Shown: positions 22,456 through 34,611, counted from the first letter of the stretch. The stretch is DNA of 64,000 nucleotides from Vicia villosa (GCF_029867415.1 NC_081186.1:26787915-26851914), one strand, 5' to 3'. The notes: generated by a model not told the origin, from the letters alone. Numbers and translations: made by a program.

Positions 22456-24321
22456 TACCTTTTTCTAAGTATCAACACTTAGTTAAAGAAGATGGATTGC
22501 GCATGTTATTTTGCCATCCATTCACCCGAATCCACATAACGTGTTTCTACAGGAGTTTGTCTCCCTATTCCCCGCCAAGTGCGACAACGGGATCAAGTCA
22601 TGCAAAGATTTTATCACTATTACATCTCAGAAGCGCCCAAAATTCGGGCATTCTTTGGTATTTAAGTCTCTTTCATTCAGAAGAGATCGAGATATCAATC
22701 TCTCTCCCTCCGATTGAAAGAAACTTAAATAGGGGCATCTGTCATACCCTGATTTTGACCCCCCCTGAGATGTCATATCTTTTAACTTTTCATCAAAGTC
22801 AAAGCAGATACTCAGAGCAGTCACTTATTCATCTGGTACTTAGTCGAGGGTGTTCAGGAACAAAAGAAATCAGGCAAAGGATCAATCAGAAAAAGGGATG
22901 GTTTCTAACACAACTATGGGACTCAAAAGCTTCATTCTATTCACCTATGATTGATTAGATACCCACCACCTAGACTCAGGATTGCTTACCTCACCAGTCT
23001 AGGGTTTTGAGCTCATCAAGGACTAAAATCAGGGATCACATTTGGGAAACCCTAGAAAGCTCAAGGGCATCACTCAAAGGCTTCAATCATCCTCAATTAG
23101 TTCATATGAAAATGTCCATAGGGCATTACACTTCAATCCAAGGCCTACAGTCATCAATTTCATCTGGTCGACAATTAGGGTTTTTGACCTAATTCACCAA
23201 GATAGTTGACTTTTTAATCAGGACATGGATCCAAAACTCAAAGCATGACTCAAGAGCTTCTATTACCTCAATATAATCCACTCACATCACTCATTTGAAG
23301 AGGAGAGTTTGATTCATCCCAAAAGTCCAAGAATTCACTTCATTTGGAAAAAGTCAACTGTACAGGATCACCTTTGACTTTTTGGAAATTTTGGTCAACC
23401 ATGACTTTTGAAGTTTTAAATCATCAATATATGATATTTGAAGTCATTTGATCAAGAAAAATCAATAAAATCAATCAAGAATCAAAAGTCAAAAGTTTGA
23501 CTTTTCATACTTGGAAATTTTTCTAAGTGTTTTCAAGTGGTTTTTGCCAAACTTTGGAAGGGATTTTCTCAAAATTTCACCTACAAACTGAAAAAAACTT
23601 CCAACATGAAAGTTGTAGATTTTTATCCAATAAACAACTTTGACAAATATAATATTTTGGATAAAAATCAACCATTGAAGAGATATGGAGCTTCAAAGTG
23701 GCTGCCTTCACAAAACATGCAAGAAAACCCTAGTTTTCTTCAAACTTTATGGGACTTTTTCACTAATTTCCCTAAAGAATTTGGGCAAACACCAAACTAA
23801 TGAATTGAAGTACATGTTAAGGGCTTTCCAAATTGTGCTCAACCTTCTCCAAATTCATTTTGAGCTAAGAGATATGATTGATCAAAGTTAGGCACTTGAA
23901 GTAAAAATTATAGGTCATGTGCAATTTGGAACTTTGCAATTTTGTGCAAATGACTTCACTAAGTGATGCTACCCGACCTCTAATACATCTGCAAGCACAC
24001 CATACATCCATTTTCCTCATTGCATAAGGATTAGAGAATATTCCCAAAAACAAAGGCATGTGATTATGTAATGATTACATTTGAGAATTTATGGCAAGAT
24101 GATGAATCACCAAAGGAATCTCTTCCCAACCAATTGGAGCTCATTTCTGTCTCAGATTTGTCCCCTAAGATCAAGCAAAATCGAGGGCTATGGGATTGAT
24201 CAAATGGAATCAAAATTTCCATCATTGCATTTTGGATATTTTTGAATTCCTTCATAGCCAAGAAACCAAATCAACCTCACTAAGTAACCACACTCCTCTG
24301 CAACTTTACTGAACCATTTGC

Positions 24322-24331
24322 CTATAAATAC
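24322..24331 (+). promoter_or_regulatory. Ogre LTR TATA box (copy A)
   Basis: The sequence ctataaatac lies about 1.58 kb into the LTR and is followed 20-30 bases later by an A/C-rich stretch typical of plant start sites. This would place the U3/R boundary near 24355. It is a motif-based call. Confidence 0.6.
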
Positions 24332-25270
24332 AAGTGCTATCCTTCATACAATTCACACCAAAGCAACTCTATTCCTTGCTTTCTCTTTCTCTTCTTATGC
24401 TTATGGTTTTTCAAAGTTCTTTGGCAAGAAGAATCGTTTTCTTCAAACCAGAGCTTCTCTTTGGAAAGTAAGCATTCTAACATCTCAAGGGGGCTCATTT
24501 GAGGTGATCCAAGCACCTGGATCACTTCTGTAGGTGGAGGAACACCATTGTTGCTTTCACTTTGGAGCTGTTGCAGTTGGAGGTCCATAGAGCAATTCAG
24601 AAGGTTTCAAGCAAAGCCAAGCATCCAGACACGTTCCTTAGGGCATAGTGAAGTTGTTCAGATGGCTGCAGCTCATCTGTAACTGAAGATTCATCATCCT
24701 CCATGTCCACTTGAAGCTCAAATCGAAGGTGTCGGGTAGAGCAATTCAGAAGGATTGAAGTCACAATAAGCATTCAGTTAGCATCACTGAGTCCCAAGGA
24801 AGCTTTTAGGATCACTCACACAAGCCTTGGTGTTCCTCATTATCCTCACGACCTCCATTTTCAGAGGTATTTTTTCAAACTCCAACCCACTTATTTGAGT
24901 ATTCTTTCTCATATAGCTCGATACTATCTTGTTCAGCATCATCAGAGGATTGAAAACCCTCTATCATCATTCATTTATTCATCTTGTTTGTCATTTAATT
25001 TTAAATTTAGGGTTTACGTGTTCTTCGTGTTCATACTGAAATTAGTTAGCTACACTTAGAATAAATGAATTCTGAACCCATGATCATGTTCCTTGTCCAA
25101 AAATGAGCAAAATTGATGTTTACATCGTACCATTTGGTTGAGAAACCAGAGAGTTAGAATTTTGAATTCTCACGAGCTCAAGGAAGAAGATGACTATGGT
25201 GGCGCGCAAATTTGAATCTCCTGGGTCTTTTTTAAAATATAATCAATTCATTGCGTATGTTATACAAACT

Positions 25271-25345
25271 GAGCGCGTAGCTCAGTTGGTCAGGTTTTGT
25301 GGAGTAGTTGTCAAGGGCGTGGGTTCAAGCCTTGCTAGGACCAAA
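25271..25345 (+). other. tRNA-like Pol III promoter module in Ogre LTR (copy A)
   Basis: Box A TAGCTCAGTTGG and box B GGTTCAAGCC are spaced as in a tRNA gene, and a run of seven T follows at about 25351-25357. The T arm can form with wobble pairs, but the acceptor stem does not pair. It is therefore a tRNA relic or a SINE head and not a tRNA gene. Confidence 0.65.
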
Positions 25346-26193
25346 ACCAATTTTTTTATCACTTTTTCCATTTAATTTCTTCACAACTTTAATCAATTAT
25401 TTAACCTATCAAATTAATTCATTTTGACTTCATTTTTCACACACTTGTTGATTAATACATATATTTTATGAATAAATCAAAAAATCACAAAAATATTATT
25501 TATTTTGTATATTTTTATTAGGTTGAAAATGGTGTTGTTTTAGTGTTTAAAATATGTTTTAATATATGTTTTCATTAAACTTTCAAAAAAACTAATACCT
25601 CACAAATACTTTGGGATAAAACCCTAAGCCATTTAGGTCTCAATTAGGTTTAGATTTCATCTTTACCCTAATTAAGTTGAATTTTGTCAAAATTCAAAAC
25701 TATTTTTATATTTCAAAATAAACAGACGATCGAGGTTGTCAAACAATAGAACCTCGCATTATTCTCAACTGTTTCTCATAAACAAGAAAATCATTTTCAT
25801 TGGGCCTCTATTAGAGTGTAAGTCCCAACACCTTTTTTCTTTTCATAGTTTGTTTTCCAAAACTGTATTTTCAAAATCTCCTTTCTGTTTTCAAAACATT
25901 CTTCTGGTATTTGAAGGGCATTATTCCCGGTGAAACTCTTCAGATACCTATGTGACCTTTGTCCATCTTCACTTCTTCTGTTTTCAAAAACCCTTAACTG
26001 TTTATCATAAATATTCAACTGTTATGAATTGCTGGTAAGGCTTTGTACATACTTCTTCAAAGGCCTCCACTCCATCCAGGTTAGGCTTTACAAGCTTTCA
26101 ATTTACAGTCTTTTTTTAAATTACTGTCAAATATAGAACTGTTTATATATTGTTTAGAACTACGTCTGAGTGTAAACCCTAGGACAGTTAAAC

Positions 26194-26219
26194 TATATAT
26201 ATATATATATATATATATT
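26194..26219. repeat. (TA)n microsatellite, LTR copy A
   Basis: This alternating TA tract is equivalent to 7302-7347 and 59955-59982. Confidence 0.9.
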
Positions 26220-28394
26220 ATAGGAATATGACCTAGGATTGAGAATGTCTTCCCGGTGAAGGCTCTTTCCTAATTAGAGATCTGTAGTTCAAACCCCCAA
26301 GATGAATTATTCCCGGTGAAACATCTTGGCAAAAGCCTTAGAACAAAAACTAGGACACATCCACCCAAAGAGGAATTATTCCTGGTGAAACCTCTTACCC
26401 ATTTGCTTAGAGCCAAAATAAGTTCAAAACCACATAGCTTTCTCTTGTGCTATAATAAGGACCCTCGATGACCCTCGATTAGCCTCCTCTTGGGCTTTGT
26501 ACAAGGACCCACAGGTTTCTTAAAAGCATTTCCAGCTTCCTCTTGAGCTTGTATACAAGGACCCATCAGGTTTCTTATAAACATAGGAATAGGTCTTTAG
26601 TTACCTTTTAGCCTATCCTGGTGAGTTTCTTCCATTCTTTAAACCAGACTTTAAACAAGCTAAGATTGTCTCAATCTCATATTGAGTACACTTTTTGGAA
26701 TGAGAGACATGGACAGTCTCTGTCACCCTTATCTTCATCAATCTTCCTTAGCAGAGTCTAGGATCCATATTTGCTTATTCTCAGCAAGAGTCAGCCTTAA
26801 TCTTGGGCTTTAAAACAAGAAGTCTCCATTAGTTAATCTTTCTGCCATAACAAAAACCCCTGGAAAGGGTTAGCCTCCACACACTCTTTCATTTCAACAA
26901 AAACCCCTGGAAAGGGTCAGCCTCCAAAATCACTCCTTCAAATTCAAAAATTCATTCTTTCAAAAAGATAAATTCCCCAAAAGAGTCAAAACCCCTGGAA
27001 AGGGCTAGCCTCCAAAAACATGATAAAAATCCTGTCTTTTAATAGACTATTTCTTCAGCTGAGTCAAAATCCTTGGAAAGGGTTAGCTTCCAAAAAACAT
27101 AAAAATAAATCAGTTTGTTAAATCCTCTAGCAGAATAAAATTCCCCCAGTTAGTCCTTCACCATCAAATAGCCTCAACCTTGGGCTTTGTACAAGGCAGA
27201 TAAACCACATTTCCCGTGTCAAAGATTCCTAACCTCAAGGATCTTTTCCCCATAGAGTCTTCCATACTCAGTTTCTTTAAGAGTCCGCCACAACCTTGGG
27301 CTTTGTACAAGGCAAAAGATAATCTTTCCCTAGCTAGAGTAGCCACAACCTTGGGCTTCATACAAGGCACAAATTAATAACTTCCTCAGTTAAGAGTAGC
27401 CACAACCTTGGGCTTTGTACAAGGCACACAAATAGAGTCATCCATAGTCTTAAAAATTCAGTTTTCCTCAGCAGTCAGCCACAACCTTGGGCTTCATGCA
27501 AGGCACACAAAAATAGAGTCTCCCGAAGTAGAGTCAGCCACAATTCTGGGCATTGTACAGAACACCAAATAAAAATCATCAAATAAATACTCTCCAACTA
27601 GAGTCAGCCTCAATTCTGGGTTTTGTACAGAACACAAAAAACTCCTTAGTTTAAATTCTCCCCAGTAGAGTTATCTTTCAATAAGTCAATAAAACCAATC
27701 AAAAGCCTCAAGCTTGGGCCTCATTCAAGCCAGCTAGAAAAACAAATCTTTCAAACAACAGATAGACATAGCTCATCTTCACAGGTAGATATTTCTCTTA
27801 TCTCACCACAAACAAATAATCATTTCAAACAATCATCATTTCAAACAAATCATCATTCTCCCATTTAGGACACTGAAAGGCATGCTCTGGCAACACACCC
27901 AGACTTGTACGACCCTTTCCCTAATTTGGTTGAGAATCTTTCATTTTAGAGGCACGATGGCTGTCATACTTGATCAACCAAGTAGACTCCCCTCTTAATG
28001 AAACATCATTTTTTAGCTTTTCTATCACTTTTAAAATGTTTGCGGTGGAATAGTAGAAATACCTCTCCGTAAAGATGATTTCATGTCTCTTTATTGTAAA
28101 CAGAGATTTAATTCAAAGCTTCAACCTTGAGCTTCAAGCAAGGAACCAAAAATCTTTTAAAATCCCTAACTACTTCCCCGAACTACATTAAGCTCTGATG
28201 ATCAGTGGTTTTTACACATGTTTTTACCATTGTTTTTAGTTGCATTTGAAGTATTTTAATCAGTGTTTTATTTCTTTATTCCGCATTTTACGTTTTAGTT
28301 GTGTGTTTAAGTGTTTGCAGACTCAGATGAATGAAGTGGAGAAAATCAGTGCGAAACATGAAGAAACTGATGAAAAAGCACATGGCCTGGCCAA

Positions 28395-28667
28395 ACGCGT
28401 CTCCACACGCGTGTGGATCCTGTAAAAGGATATCCTGCTGCTCAAACGCGTCCCTAGACGCGTGTGGAAGTGAAATATTGAGGTCTGCTGAGCAAACGTG
28501 TTCCCAGACGCGTCCCAGACCACCAAACGCGTGCCCAGACGCGTCCCAGACTACTAGACGCGTGCCCACACGCGTCCCAGCAGCCAGAATTGCAAAGGAA
28601 ATTGTCCCTCTGCCCAGACGCGTCCCAGGACGCGTGTCATGTGAGCCAGACGCGTTCCCACACGCGT
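28395..28667. promoter_or_regulatory. array of paired ACGCGT palindromes, LTR A
   Basis: Thirteen ACGCGT sites are seen, arranged as seven pairs with exactly 12 bp from the start of one site to the next within a pair. One site has decayed to acgtgt by a CpG to TpG change. ACGCGT contains the CGCG core bound by plant CAMTA factors; that this array binds them is inference. Confidence 0.75.
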
Positions 28668-28916
28668 GTGAACATGATTTTTGGGCCTGTTTTGCTGAAA
28701 AGCCCAGCATGACAGTAATAAAAGAAGGAGATTGCGTTTGGACAAGGGTTGGACAGTTTTGAGTGCGAAAATACATTAGAGAGACTGGGGAATTCAAGAT
28801 TGATGCAAGGAGTGAAGGATTCTATGAGCTTAAGCCATTGAAGATCTGATTCCTTCATTTATCTGTAATGTCTACAATCAAAACTATGTTTTCCGTTATT
28901 TTTATGAGTAGCTAAA

Positions 28917-28935
28917 CCCCCCATTGCTAGGGGGG
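28917..28935 (+). other. C6/G6 hairpin in LTR A
   Basis: Six C and six G flank the seven-base loop attgcta. An identical hairpin lies in LTR B at 33968-33986. Confidence 0.7.
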
Positions 28936-29566
28936 TGACCCTGATTCCGATTGTGATGAATTTATTCAATTGATGCAATAACTATTTTACTTTTCATATT
29001 TGTTAATTTGTTCTTTATCTGTTAATAATGCTTTATCCGTCGGAAAAACGGATTCTGAATATGAATGAATAGTGTAGCTGGACGGCATATTATTTGTGGA
29101 CATGATTAAGAACATATAATATCTATATCACCTAGGACTAGGGATATCATATTGTAACCGGAAATTCTTGCTATTGGAATACTTGATCATAACCGTAATT
29201 ATCTATGGACATAGTAATTAGGTTGTGAGGTCAAAGATCTTTTCACTAAGGCCTTAGGATTAGATACTCTAAAGAACCGGTAATTAACTATAAAAAGAAT
29301 GTTGTTGCATTGAGACAGGAAATTCGTTGCATGAAGAATCATTCACCGTCCCTAGCAATCTACTCATCTCTGTTCATCGTTCTATTATTCTGTATATTTA
29401 CTTTATTTGCAAAACCAACCAAAACCCCTTTTGAACTTTTGTTTAATTGAAATACTGATAAAACTCTGTATCATCAAGCAGTCCTTGAGATTCGACATTC
29501 GGGGAATTTTCCCTTCATTACTACAGAGGCAAAATAGTACACTTGCTATTTTGCCGATCAAGTTTT

Positions 29567-29584
29567 TGGCGCCGTTGCCGGGGA
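29567..29584 (+). other. Athila-like PBS, unit A
   Basis: The sequence tggcgccgttgccgggga is complementary to the 3' end of plant tRNA-Asp, the primer used by Athila elements. It lies six bases after the LTR end. Confidence 0.9.
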
Positions 29585-29694
29585 CTGCCAAAGATTATAG
29601 AGTTCTAGATTTATTTCAATTAGAATTTTGTTGCTCTACTTTTATTTTCTGCACTATTTATTTTTCCTAATTCTCACATTTATCTAATCTGTGT

Positions 29695-31442
29695 ATGCGA
29701 GGTAAGGCCTCAGCTGAATTTCTTTTTGACGCAGAAATTGAAAGAACTTTGCACGCAAGGCGTAGACAAGCTCGGTTGGCTAATCTGGAACCTGAAGAGG
29801 AAATTGTGTCAGTTCATTCCGATTCAGAGTCTGAAAGTGAAGAAGAAACCATGGGTGAAAATCCTCCTCTTCCTGAGAGGCTCCTTGGTGACTACAGTGT
29901 TGAAAAACAACCCGGGAGGAAGACTCACAATTGTCAACCAACCGGTAAATGCGGCAAATTTTCAATTGCATCCGAGCACAATAAATCAGCTGGAAAGAAA
30001 ACCTTTCACCGGAAAGGTTAATGAAGATGCAAACAAGCACCTACAGAGATTTCTGACCATGAGCACCACTTTAAAAATTGAAAGGCATACAGAAGAAGCG
30101 AAGAAGCTGAGAATGTTCCCGTTCACATTAGCCGAAGAAGCAGAAGAGTGGTTCTATTCTCTTCCAGCAGGCAGTATCACATCATGGGAAGAGATGGAGA
30201 AGGCTTTCTTGAATGAGTATTTCCCCGCCTCGGTATTTATAAGAAAGAGGTATGATATTTTGAACTTCAAGCAGAAGGAGGGTGAGCCATTAGGAGATGC
30301 TTACAAAAGATTCAAAAGAATTCTAGTAGCATGTCCCACTCATAATATGGACTAGACTGAACAGATGCAAGTATTTGTCAATGGGCTCAGAATGAAAACA
30401 AAGCAGTTGATGGATACAGCAGCTGGAGGCTCAACAAATTTCACAACAGCCTCCGGCATCACAAAGATCATTGAAGCAATAGCTGCAAATGAGCATTTGG
30501 AGCTGTATGATAGGTGTGCTAGCAAACCAGAAGGAATCATTGATCTCAAGCTGGAAACCTCAAAAATCCGAGTTGAAGATGCAATAGCTGCAGAGGTAGA
30601 AAAGAGATTAAAGGCTATGAATATAGGTACTCAACAGGTCGCTCAAGTGCAACAAGCTCAACATGTAATCTGTGAAATTTGCAATGGTCCTCATCAAACT
30701 GTTTGTTGTGTTGCGACTCCCAAGCAAATTGAAGAAATCAAATTCTTGAGGCAAAATAATCCTTATTCTAACACCTATAATCCTGGGTGGAAGAATCATC
30801 CCAACTTCGCATGGAAAGATCAACAACAACAACAAGGCCCTCAGAAGGCGGAGTGGGAAGTAGCTATCGAGAGATTGGCTGGACAATGCTCCCAGTTTCA
30901 AGAAGAGACAAGAAACAACCATAGGAACACCACAGCTTCAATCAAAAATCTAGAAGTTCAAGTGGGTCAAATAGCACAGCACCTCACTCTACAGGCACAA
31001 GGTAACTTTCCAAGTTCAACTGTGAAAAATCCGAAAGACCAAGAGAAGATTAATGCAGTTTCAACAAGGAGCCAAAGAGTGGCTGAATCTGAAAAAGAAA
31101 AAGAGTAAATAGATGACCCTATGGTAATAGAGGTGGATTTAAAAATAAGAGAGAATCCGAAAGAACCAGAAGTTGTGATACCATCGGTTAAACCAATTGA
31201 AGAAAAAAAATAAGAAAGATGCTGAACCGGTGATCAAACTACCTTTCCCCTCCAGAGTGACAAAGAAGAATTCAAAAGAGAAGGACTTTAAGAAGTTTAC
31301 TGCATTGTTCAAAAGGCTAGAGGTGAATTTACCCTTCTTCGAAGCACTTGAGCACATGCCATTGTATAAGAAATTTCTGAAGGAGGTAATGACAAAGAAG
31401 AGATCAGTGGAAGGAGAATCAAAAATTGCAACTGAGAAGTGA
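29695..31442 (+). pseudogene. Athila-like gag, unit A, frameshifted and with stops
   Basis: The frame opens at ATG 29695 but must shift near 29905 to reach the conserved gag core (motifs FTGKVNEDANKHLQRFL and FPFTLAEEAEEWFYSLPAGS, encoded about 29990-30190). A TAG at 30353-30355 interrupts the core. The same frame then carries a C-x2-C zinc-like ICEICNGPHQTVCC (near 30670-30710), a Gln/Pro-rich region and a TAA at 31106-31108. A further frame change near 31200 leads into a Lys-rich linker before the protease. The same lesions occur in unit B, so they predate the separation of the two units. Confidence 0.8.
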
Positions 31443-32156
31443 GGAATAATCTCGTCAGCAAGAAAGATCCCAATAAAGAGGAAAGACCCTGGAGCGGTGG
31501 CGATACCATGCACTATCAATAATATAACATTTAAAAAGGTACTCCTCGATTCTGGTTCTAGTGTGAGTTTAATGCCTTTGTCCATTTTCAAAAAGCTTGA
31601 ATTGGAAAAGATTAGTGAGAGTAAGACACAGTTAAGGTTCGCTGATCACACCATTAAGAAATCATATGGGGTAGCTTAAGATGTACTAGTGGAAGTTGAT
31701 AAGTTTGTGTTCCCTGTTGACTTCCACATCATGGACATTCCGGAAGACGAAGAAACGCCTATCCTTCTTGGGAGGCCATTTTTGTCGACAGGCCGCTGCA
31801 ACCTCGACATTGAAAAAGGGACACTAACGCTGAGATCTTTTGATGAAGAAGTAACCTTGAAGATGTTAGGAGTTAAAAAACATAGGGCGGTTGTAAATGA
31901 TCAAACTTCTAGTGGCATGATAGAAAGTGAGAAAAAAGACAAAAGGCCTGAGCAGCTCCAAGAAAAAGTTTCAAGCATAGCTTCTCGGGTGGGAACAACT
32001 CAATGAGCTATCAAAAGTCCTAAAAAGAATAAAAAAGTCAAGAAGAATGTGGAAAGGGAATTGAAGAGAAAAGTTGTCCATGCCTTTCATCTTCATGAGT
32101 TTTTGGTTGCGGAGGTGAAAAGCAACCAGGTGTGGAATAGAAAATACCCTCCATAA
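31443..32156 (+). pseudogene. Athila-like protease, unit A
   Basis: The aspartic protease motif VLLDSGSSVSLMP is encoded near 31545, and ILLGRPFL near 31765. The frame has TAA at 31677-31679 and TGA at 32004-32006. Unit B has GAA and GGA at these sites, so these stops are private to unit A. Downstream of the protease fold is a Lys-rich tail that I do not recognise, and then pol is missing. Confidence 0.82.
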
Positions 32157-33249
32157 TAAAGGGTAATGGACCGTCGAGCCATGCGACATTAAACGAAGCG
32201 CTTCGTGGGAGGCAACCAACACTTTTAATAATTACTGTCTTTTTGTTTACTTTATTTCAGGAAATAAAAGGGGCATTTCAAGTGGAAGCTATGGAGTGCA
32301 TTACCCTCTGTGAGTCACCTCTCTCGGGCTTGTTCTAAAACATTGAGGTCAATGTTTCGTTCAAGTTTGGGGGAGGTTTTACTCTTTGTATTTTAATTTA
32401 TATTGCTGCTATAATATGTGTAAGACCTACAGAATCATATTTGTCCCGAATTTTGACCAAAATTTTTATTTTTGAAGTGTTTTTGATCTTAAAGAGCGAC
32501 CGGGAATAGTATATAGAGATGAAGGGAGGATTGTTTGAGGACAGGAAGTTCGGAATAATGTGACAAGAAGAGGTTTGTTTAAACACCCTTGGTTCCCTAA
32601 ATGAAATACGAGTCCAACGTGTAGATTTGCACCATAGTACTTGTATCCTGAGAAGTACTCCTCGAGTAGTTTATTGATACAGTCTGGCATAACTCAGATT
32701 CACATGCATGATGATTGGTTGAAAAAAATAGAGGATATAAAGTTGGCACCAAATGATGAAAAGGCGGTAAAAGGCAACCGGCTCGCTAAGTTGGGTAACC
32801 CTCACCCGGTTATTCAGCCCAAAGGAGGTTGATCCCTAAACGTCGTCCAAAAGGACAATATATAACTGCAAAGTTTGAAAATTTCATCGGTAATAAGAAG
32901 GTAGCAAATTGCTGCTCGTTTGGTGTCAGAAAAATGGAAAGCCTTGATTTGTTTCATGCATGTGATGATTATTATAAGAAACACAGTGCCTTAATGTGAT
33001 TGTCCGAATGAAAGAGGAGAAAAATCGGAAAGAGACTTAAGTGCAAAGCATAGTTGGAGAGGTATCCAAAAGGGGAGCTTAAGGTTTAAAGTGGTGGCAG
33101 AAACTCGTCGCGTCATGTGAATGTCGGACCAACTGTTTCTTGATCAATACAAACAGATATCTCACGTATGAACACTGGTGTACTCTGAAGATCATTGACT
33201 CTTGTATTTGTTGCTTGAGGTCAAGCAACGGTTTAAGTTTGGGGGACTT
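32157..33249 (+). other. Athila-like 3' region, unit A
   Basis: No coding sequence is supported. It holds the phrase gggaggcaacc near 32208 that follows pol in Athila elements, an internal purine tract aagtttgggggagg near 32363, and the polypurine tract agtttggggga at 33236-33246 directly before LTR B. Confidence 0.7.
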
Positions 33250-34611
33250 TGATCAGTGGTTTTTACACATGTTTTTATCATTGTTTTTAGTTGCATTTGA
33301 AGTATTTTAATCAGTGTTTTATTTCTTTATTCCGCATTTTACGTTTTAGTTGTGTGTTTAAGTGTTTGCAGACTCAGATGAATGAAGTGGAGAAAATCAG
33401 TGCGAAACGTGAAGAAATTGATGAAAAAGCACATGGCCTGGCCAAACGCGTCTCCACACGCGTGTGGAGCCTGTAAAAGGATATCCTGCTGCTCAAACGC
33501 GTCCCTAGATGCGTGTGGAAGTGAAATATTGAGGTCTGCTGAGCAAACGCGTTCCCAGACGCGTCCCAGACCACCAAACGCGTGCCCAGACGCGTCCCGG
33601 ACTACCAGACGCGTGCCCACACGCGTCCCAGCAGCCAGAATTGCAAAGGAAATTGTCCCTCTGCCCAGACGCGTCCCAGGACGCGTGTCATGTGAGCCAG
33701 ACGCGTTCCCACACGCGTGTGAACGTGATTTTTGGGCCTGTTTTGCTGAAAAGCCCAGCATGACAGTAATAAAAGAAGGAGATTGCATTTGGACAAGGGT
33801 TGGACAGCTTTGAGTGCGAAAATACATTATAGAGGCTGGGGAATTCAAGATTGATGCAAGGAGTGAAGGATTCTATGAGCTTAAGCCATTGAAGATCTGA
33901 TTCCTTCATTTATCTGTAATGTCTACAATCAAAACTATGTTTTCCGTTATTTTTATGAGTAGCTAAACCCCCCATTGCTAGGGGGGTGACCCTGATTCCG
34001 ATTGTGATGAATTTATTCAATTGATGCAATAACTATTTTACTTTTCATATTTGTTAATTTGTTCTTTATCTGTTAATAATGCTTTATCCGTCGGAAAAAC
34101 GGATTCTGAATATGAATGAATAGTGTAGCTGGACGGCATATTATTTGTGGACATGATTAAGAACATATAATATCTATATCACCTAGGACTAGGGATATCA
34201 TATTGTAACCGGAAATTCTTGCTATTGGAATACTTGATCATAACCGTAATTATCTATGGACATAGTAATTAGGTTGTGAGGTCAAAGATCTTTTCACTAA
34301 GGCCTTAGGATTAGATACTCTAAAGAACCGGTAATTAACTATAAAAAGAATGTTGTTGCATTGAGACAGGAAATTCGTTGCATGAAGAATCATTCACCGT
34401 CCCTAGCAATCTACTCATCTCTGTTCATCGTTCTATTATTCTGTATATTTACTTTATTTGCAAAACCAACCAAAACCCCTTTTGAACTTTTGTTTAATTG
34501 AAATACTGATAAAACTCTGTATCATCAAGCAGTCCTTGAGATTCGACATTCGGGGAATTTTCCCTTCATTACTACAGAGGCAAAATAGTACACTTGCTAT
34601 TTTACCGATCA
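33250..34611 (+). repeat. Athila-like LTR B, shared by units A and B
   Basis: It is the same length as LTR A (1362 bp) and nearly identical. It ends unit A and starts unit B, since a PBS and gag follow it again. It has a C6/G6 hairpin at 33968-33986 and a TATA-like ctataaaaag near 34339. Confidence 0.9.
33446..33718. promoter_or_regulatory. array of paired ACGCGT palindromes, LTR B
   Basis: Thirteen ACGCGT sites lie in the same seven pairs as in LTR A. A different site has decayed here (gatgcgtg in pair 2), while the site lost in LTR A is intact. Confidence 0.75.

Larger units (their letters stand above)
20492..22739 (+). other. Ogre 3' untranslated region
   Basis: No coding sequence is supported. 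Near 20560-20680 are two related segments ending gcaaaagttag. Two tandem repeat blocks follow (listed separately). Just before the 3' LTR is the purine-rich aaataggggcatc at 22727-22739, the probable polypurine tract. Ogre 3' UTRs are known to be hypervariable and a source of satellites. Confidence 0.7.
7302..28198 (+). mobile_element. Ogre-type Ty3/gypsy element, plus strand, coding part inactive
   Basis: The order is 5' LTR (downstream part), PBS, ORF1, gag, protease, predicted intron, RT, RNase H, integrase, 3' UTR repeats and 3' LTR. This is the arrangement described for Ogre elements. The 5' part of the 5' LTR lies outside the window because of the minus-strand insertion. The 3' LTR is cut at 28198 by the Athila insertion, and a second copy of most of the LTR appears at 57367-62441. 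Stop codons in ORF1, gag, RT, RNase H and integrase, plus an inverted duplication, make it non-autonomous. Confidence 0.88.
22740..28198 (+). repeat. Ogre 3' LTR (copy A), cut by the Athila insertion
   Basis: It starts TGTCATACCC after the purine-rich aggggcatc. It contains a TATA box at 24322-24331, a tRNA-like module at 25271-25345, the (TA)n tract at 26194-26219 and the hairpin arrays. It stops at 28198 in aagctctga, where the uninterrupted LTR continues cttccattag (compare 9315 and 61956). The full LTR would be about 5.9 kb. Confidence 0.88.
28199..29560 (+). repeat. Athila-like LTR A, 1362 bp
   Basis: It starts TGATCAGTGG and ends CCGATCA, followed by agtttt and the PBS. It contains paired ACGCGT palindromes (28395-28667), a C6/G6 hairpin (28917-28935) and a TATA-like ctataaaaag near 29289. 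Open frames through the ACGCGT region are by-products of the repeat and not genes. Confidence 0.88.
28199..33249 (+). mobile_element. Athila-like non-autonomous unit A
   Basis: The unit consists of an LTR, a tRNA-Asp-type PBS, gag, protease and a 3' region, followed by the shared LTR at 33250. RT, RNase H and integrase are absent: sequence passes from the protease end near 32156 to the phrase gggaggcaacc near 32211, which in Athila elements lies after pol. It inserted in the Ogre LTR at aagctctga. No matching target duplication can be checked because the right end is lost. Confidence 0.8.

Noticed and set aside
25271..25345. tRNA gene
   Set aside because: Box A and box B are present, but the acceptor stem does not pair and the 3' end does not match; it is listed as a tRNA-like module only.
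28288..28797. Long open frames on both strands through the Athila LTR ACGCGT array (also 33339-33848)
   Set aside because: They lie in an LTR, exist on both strands at once because of the palindromic repeats, and show no domain.
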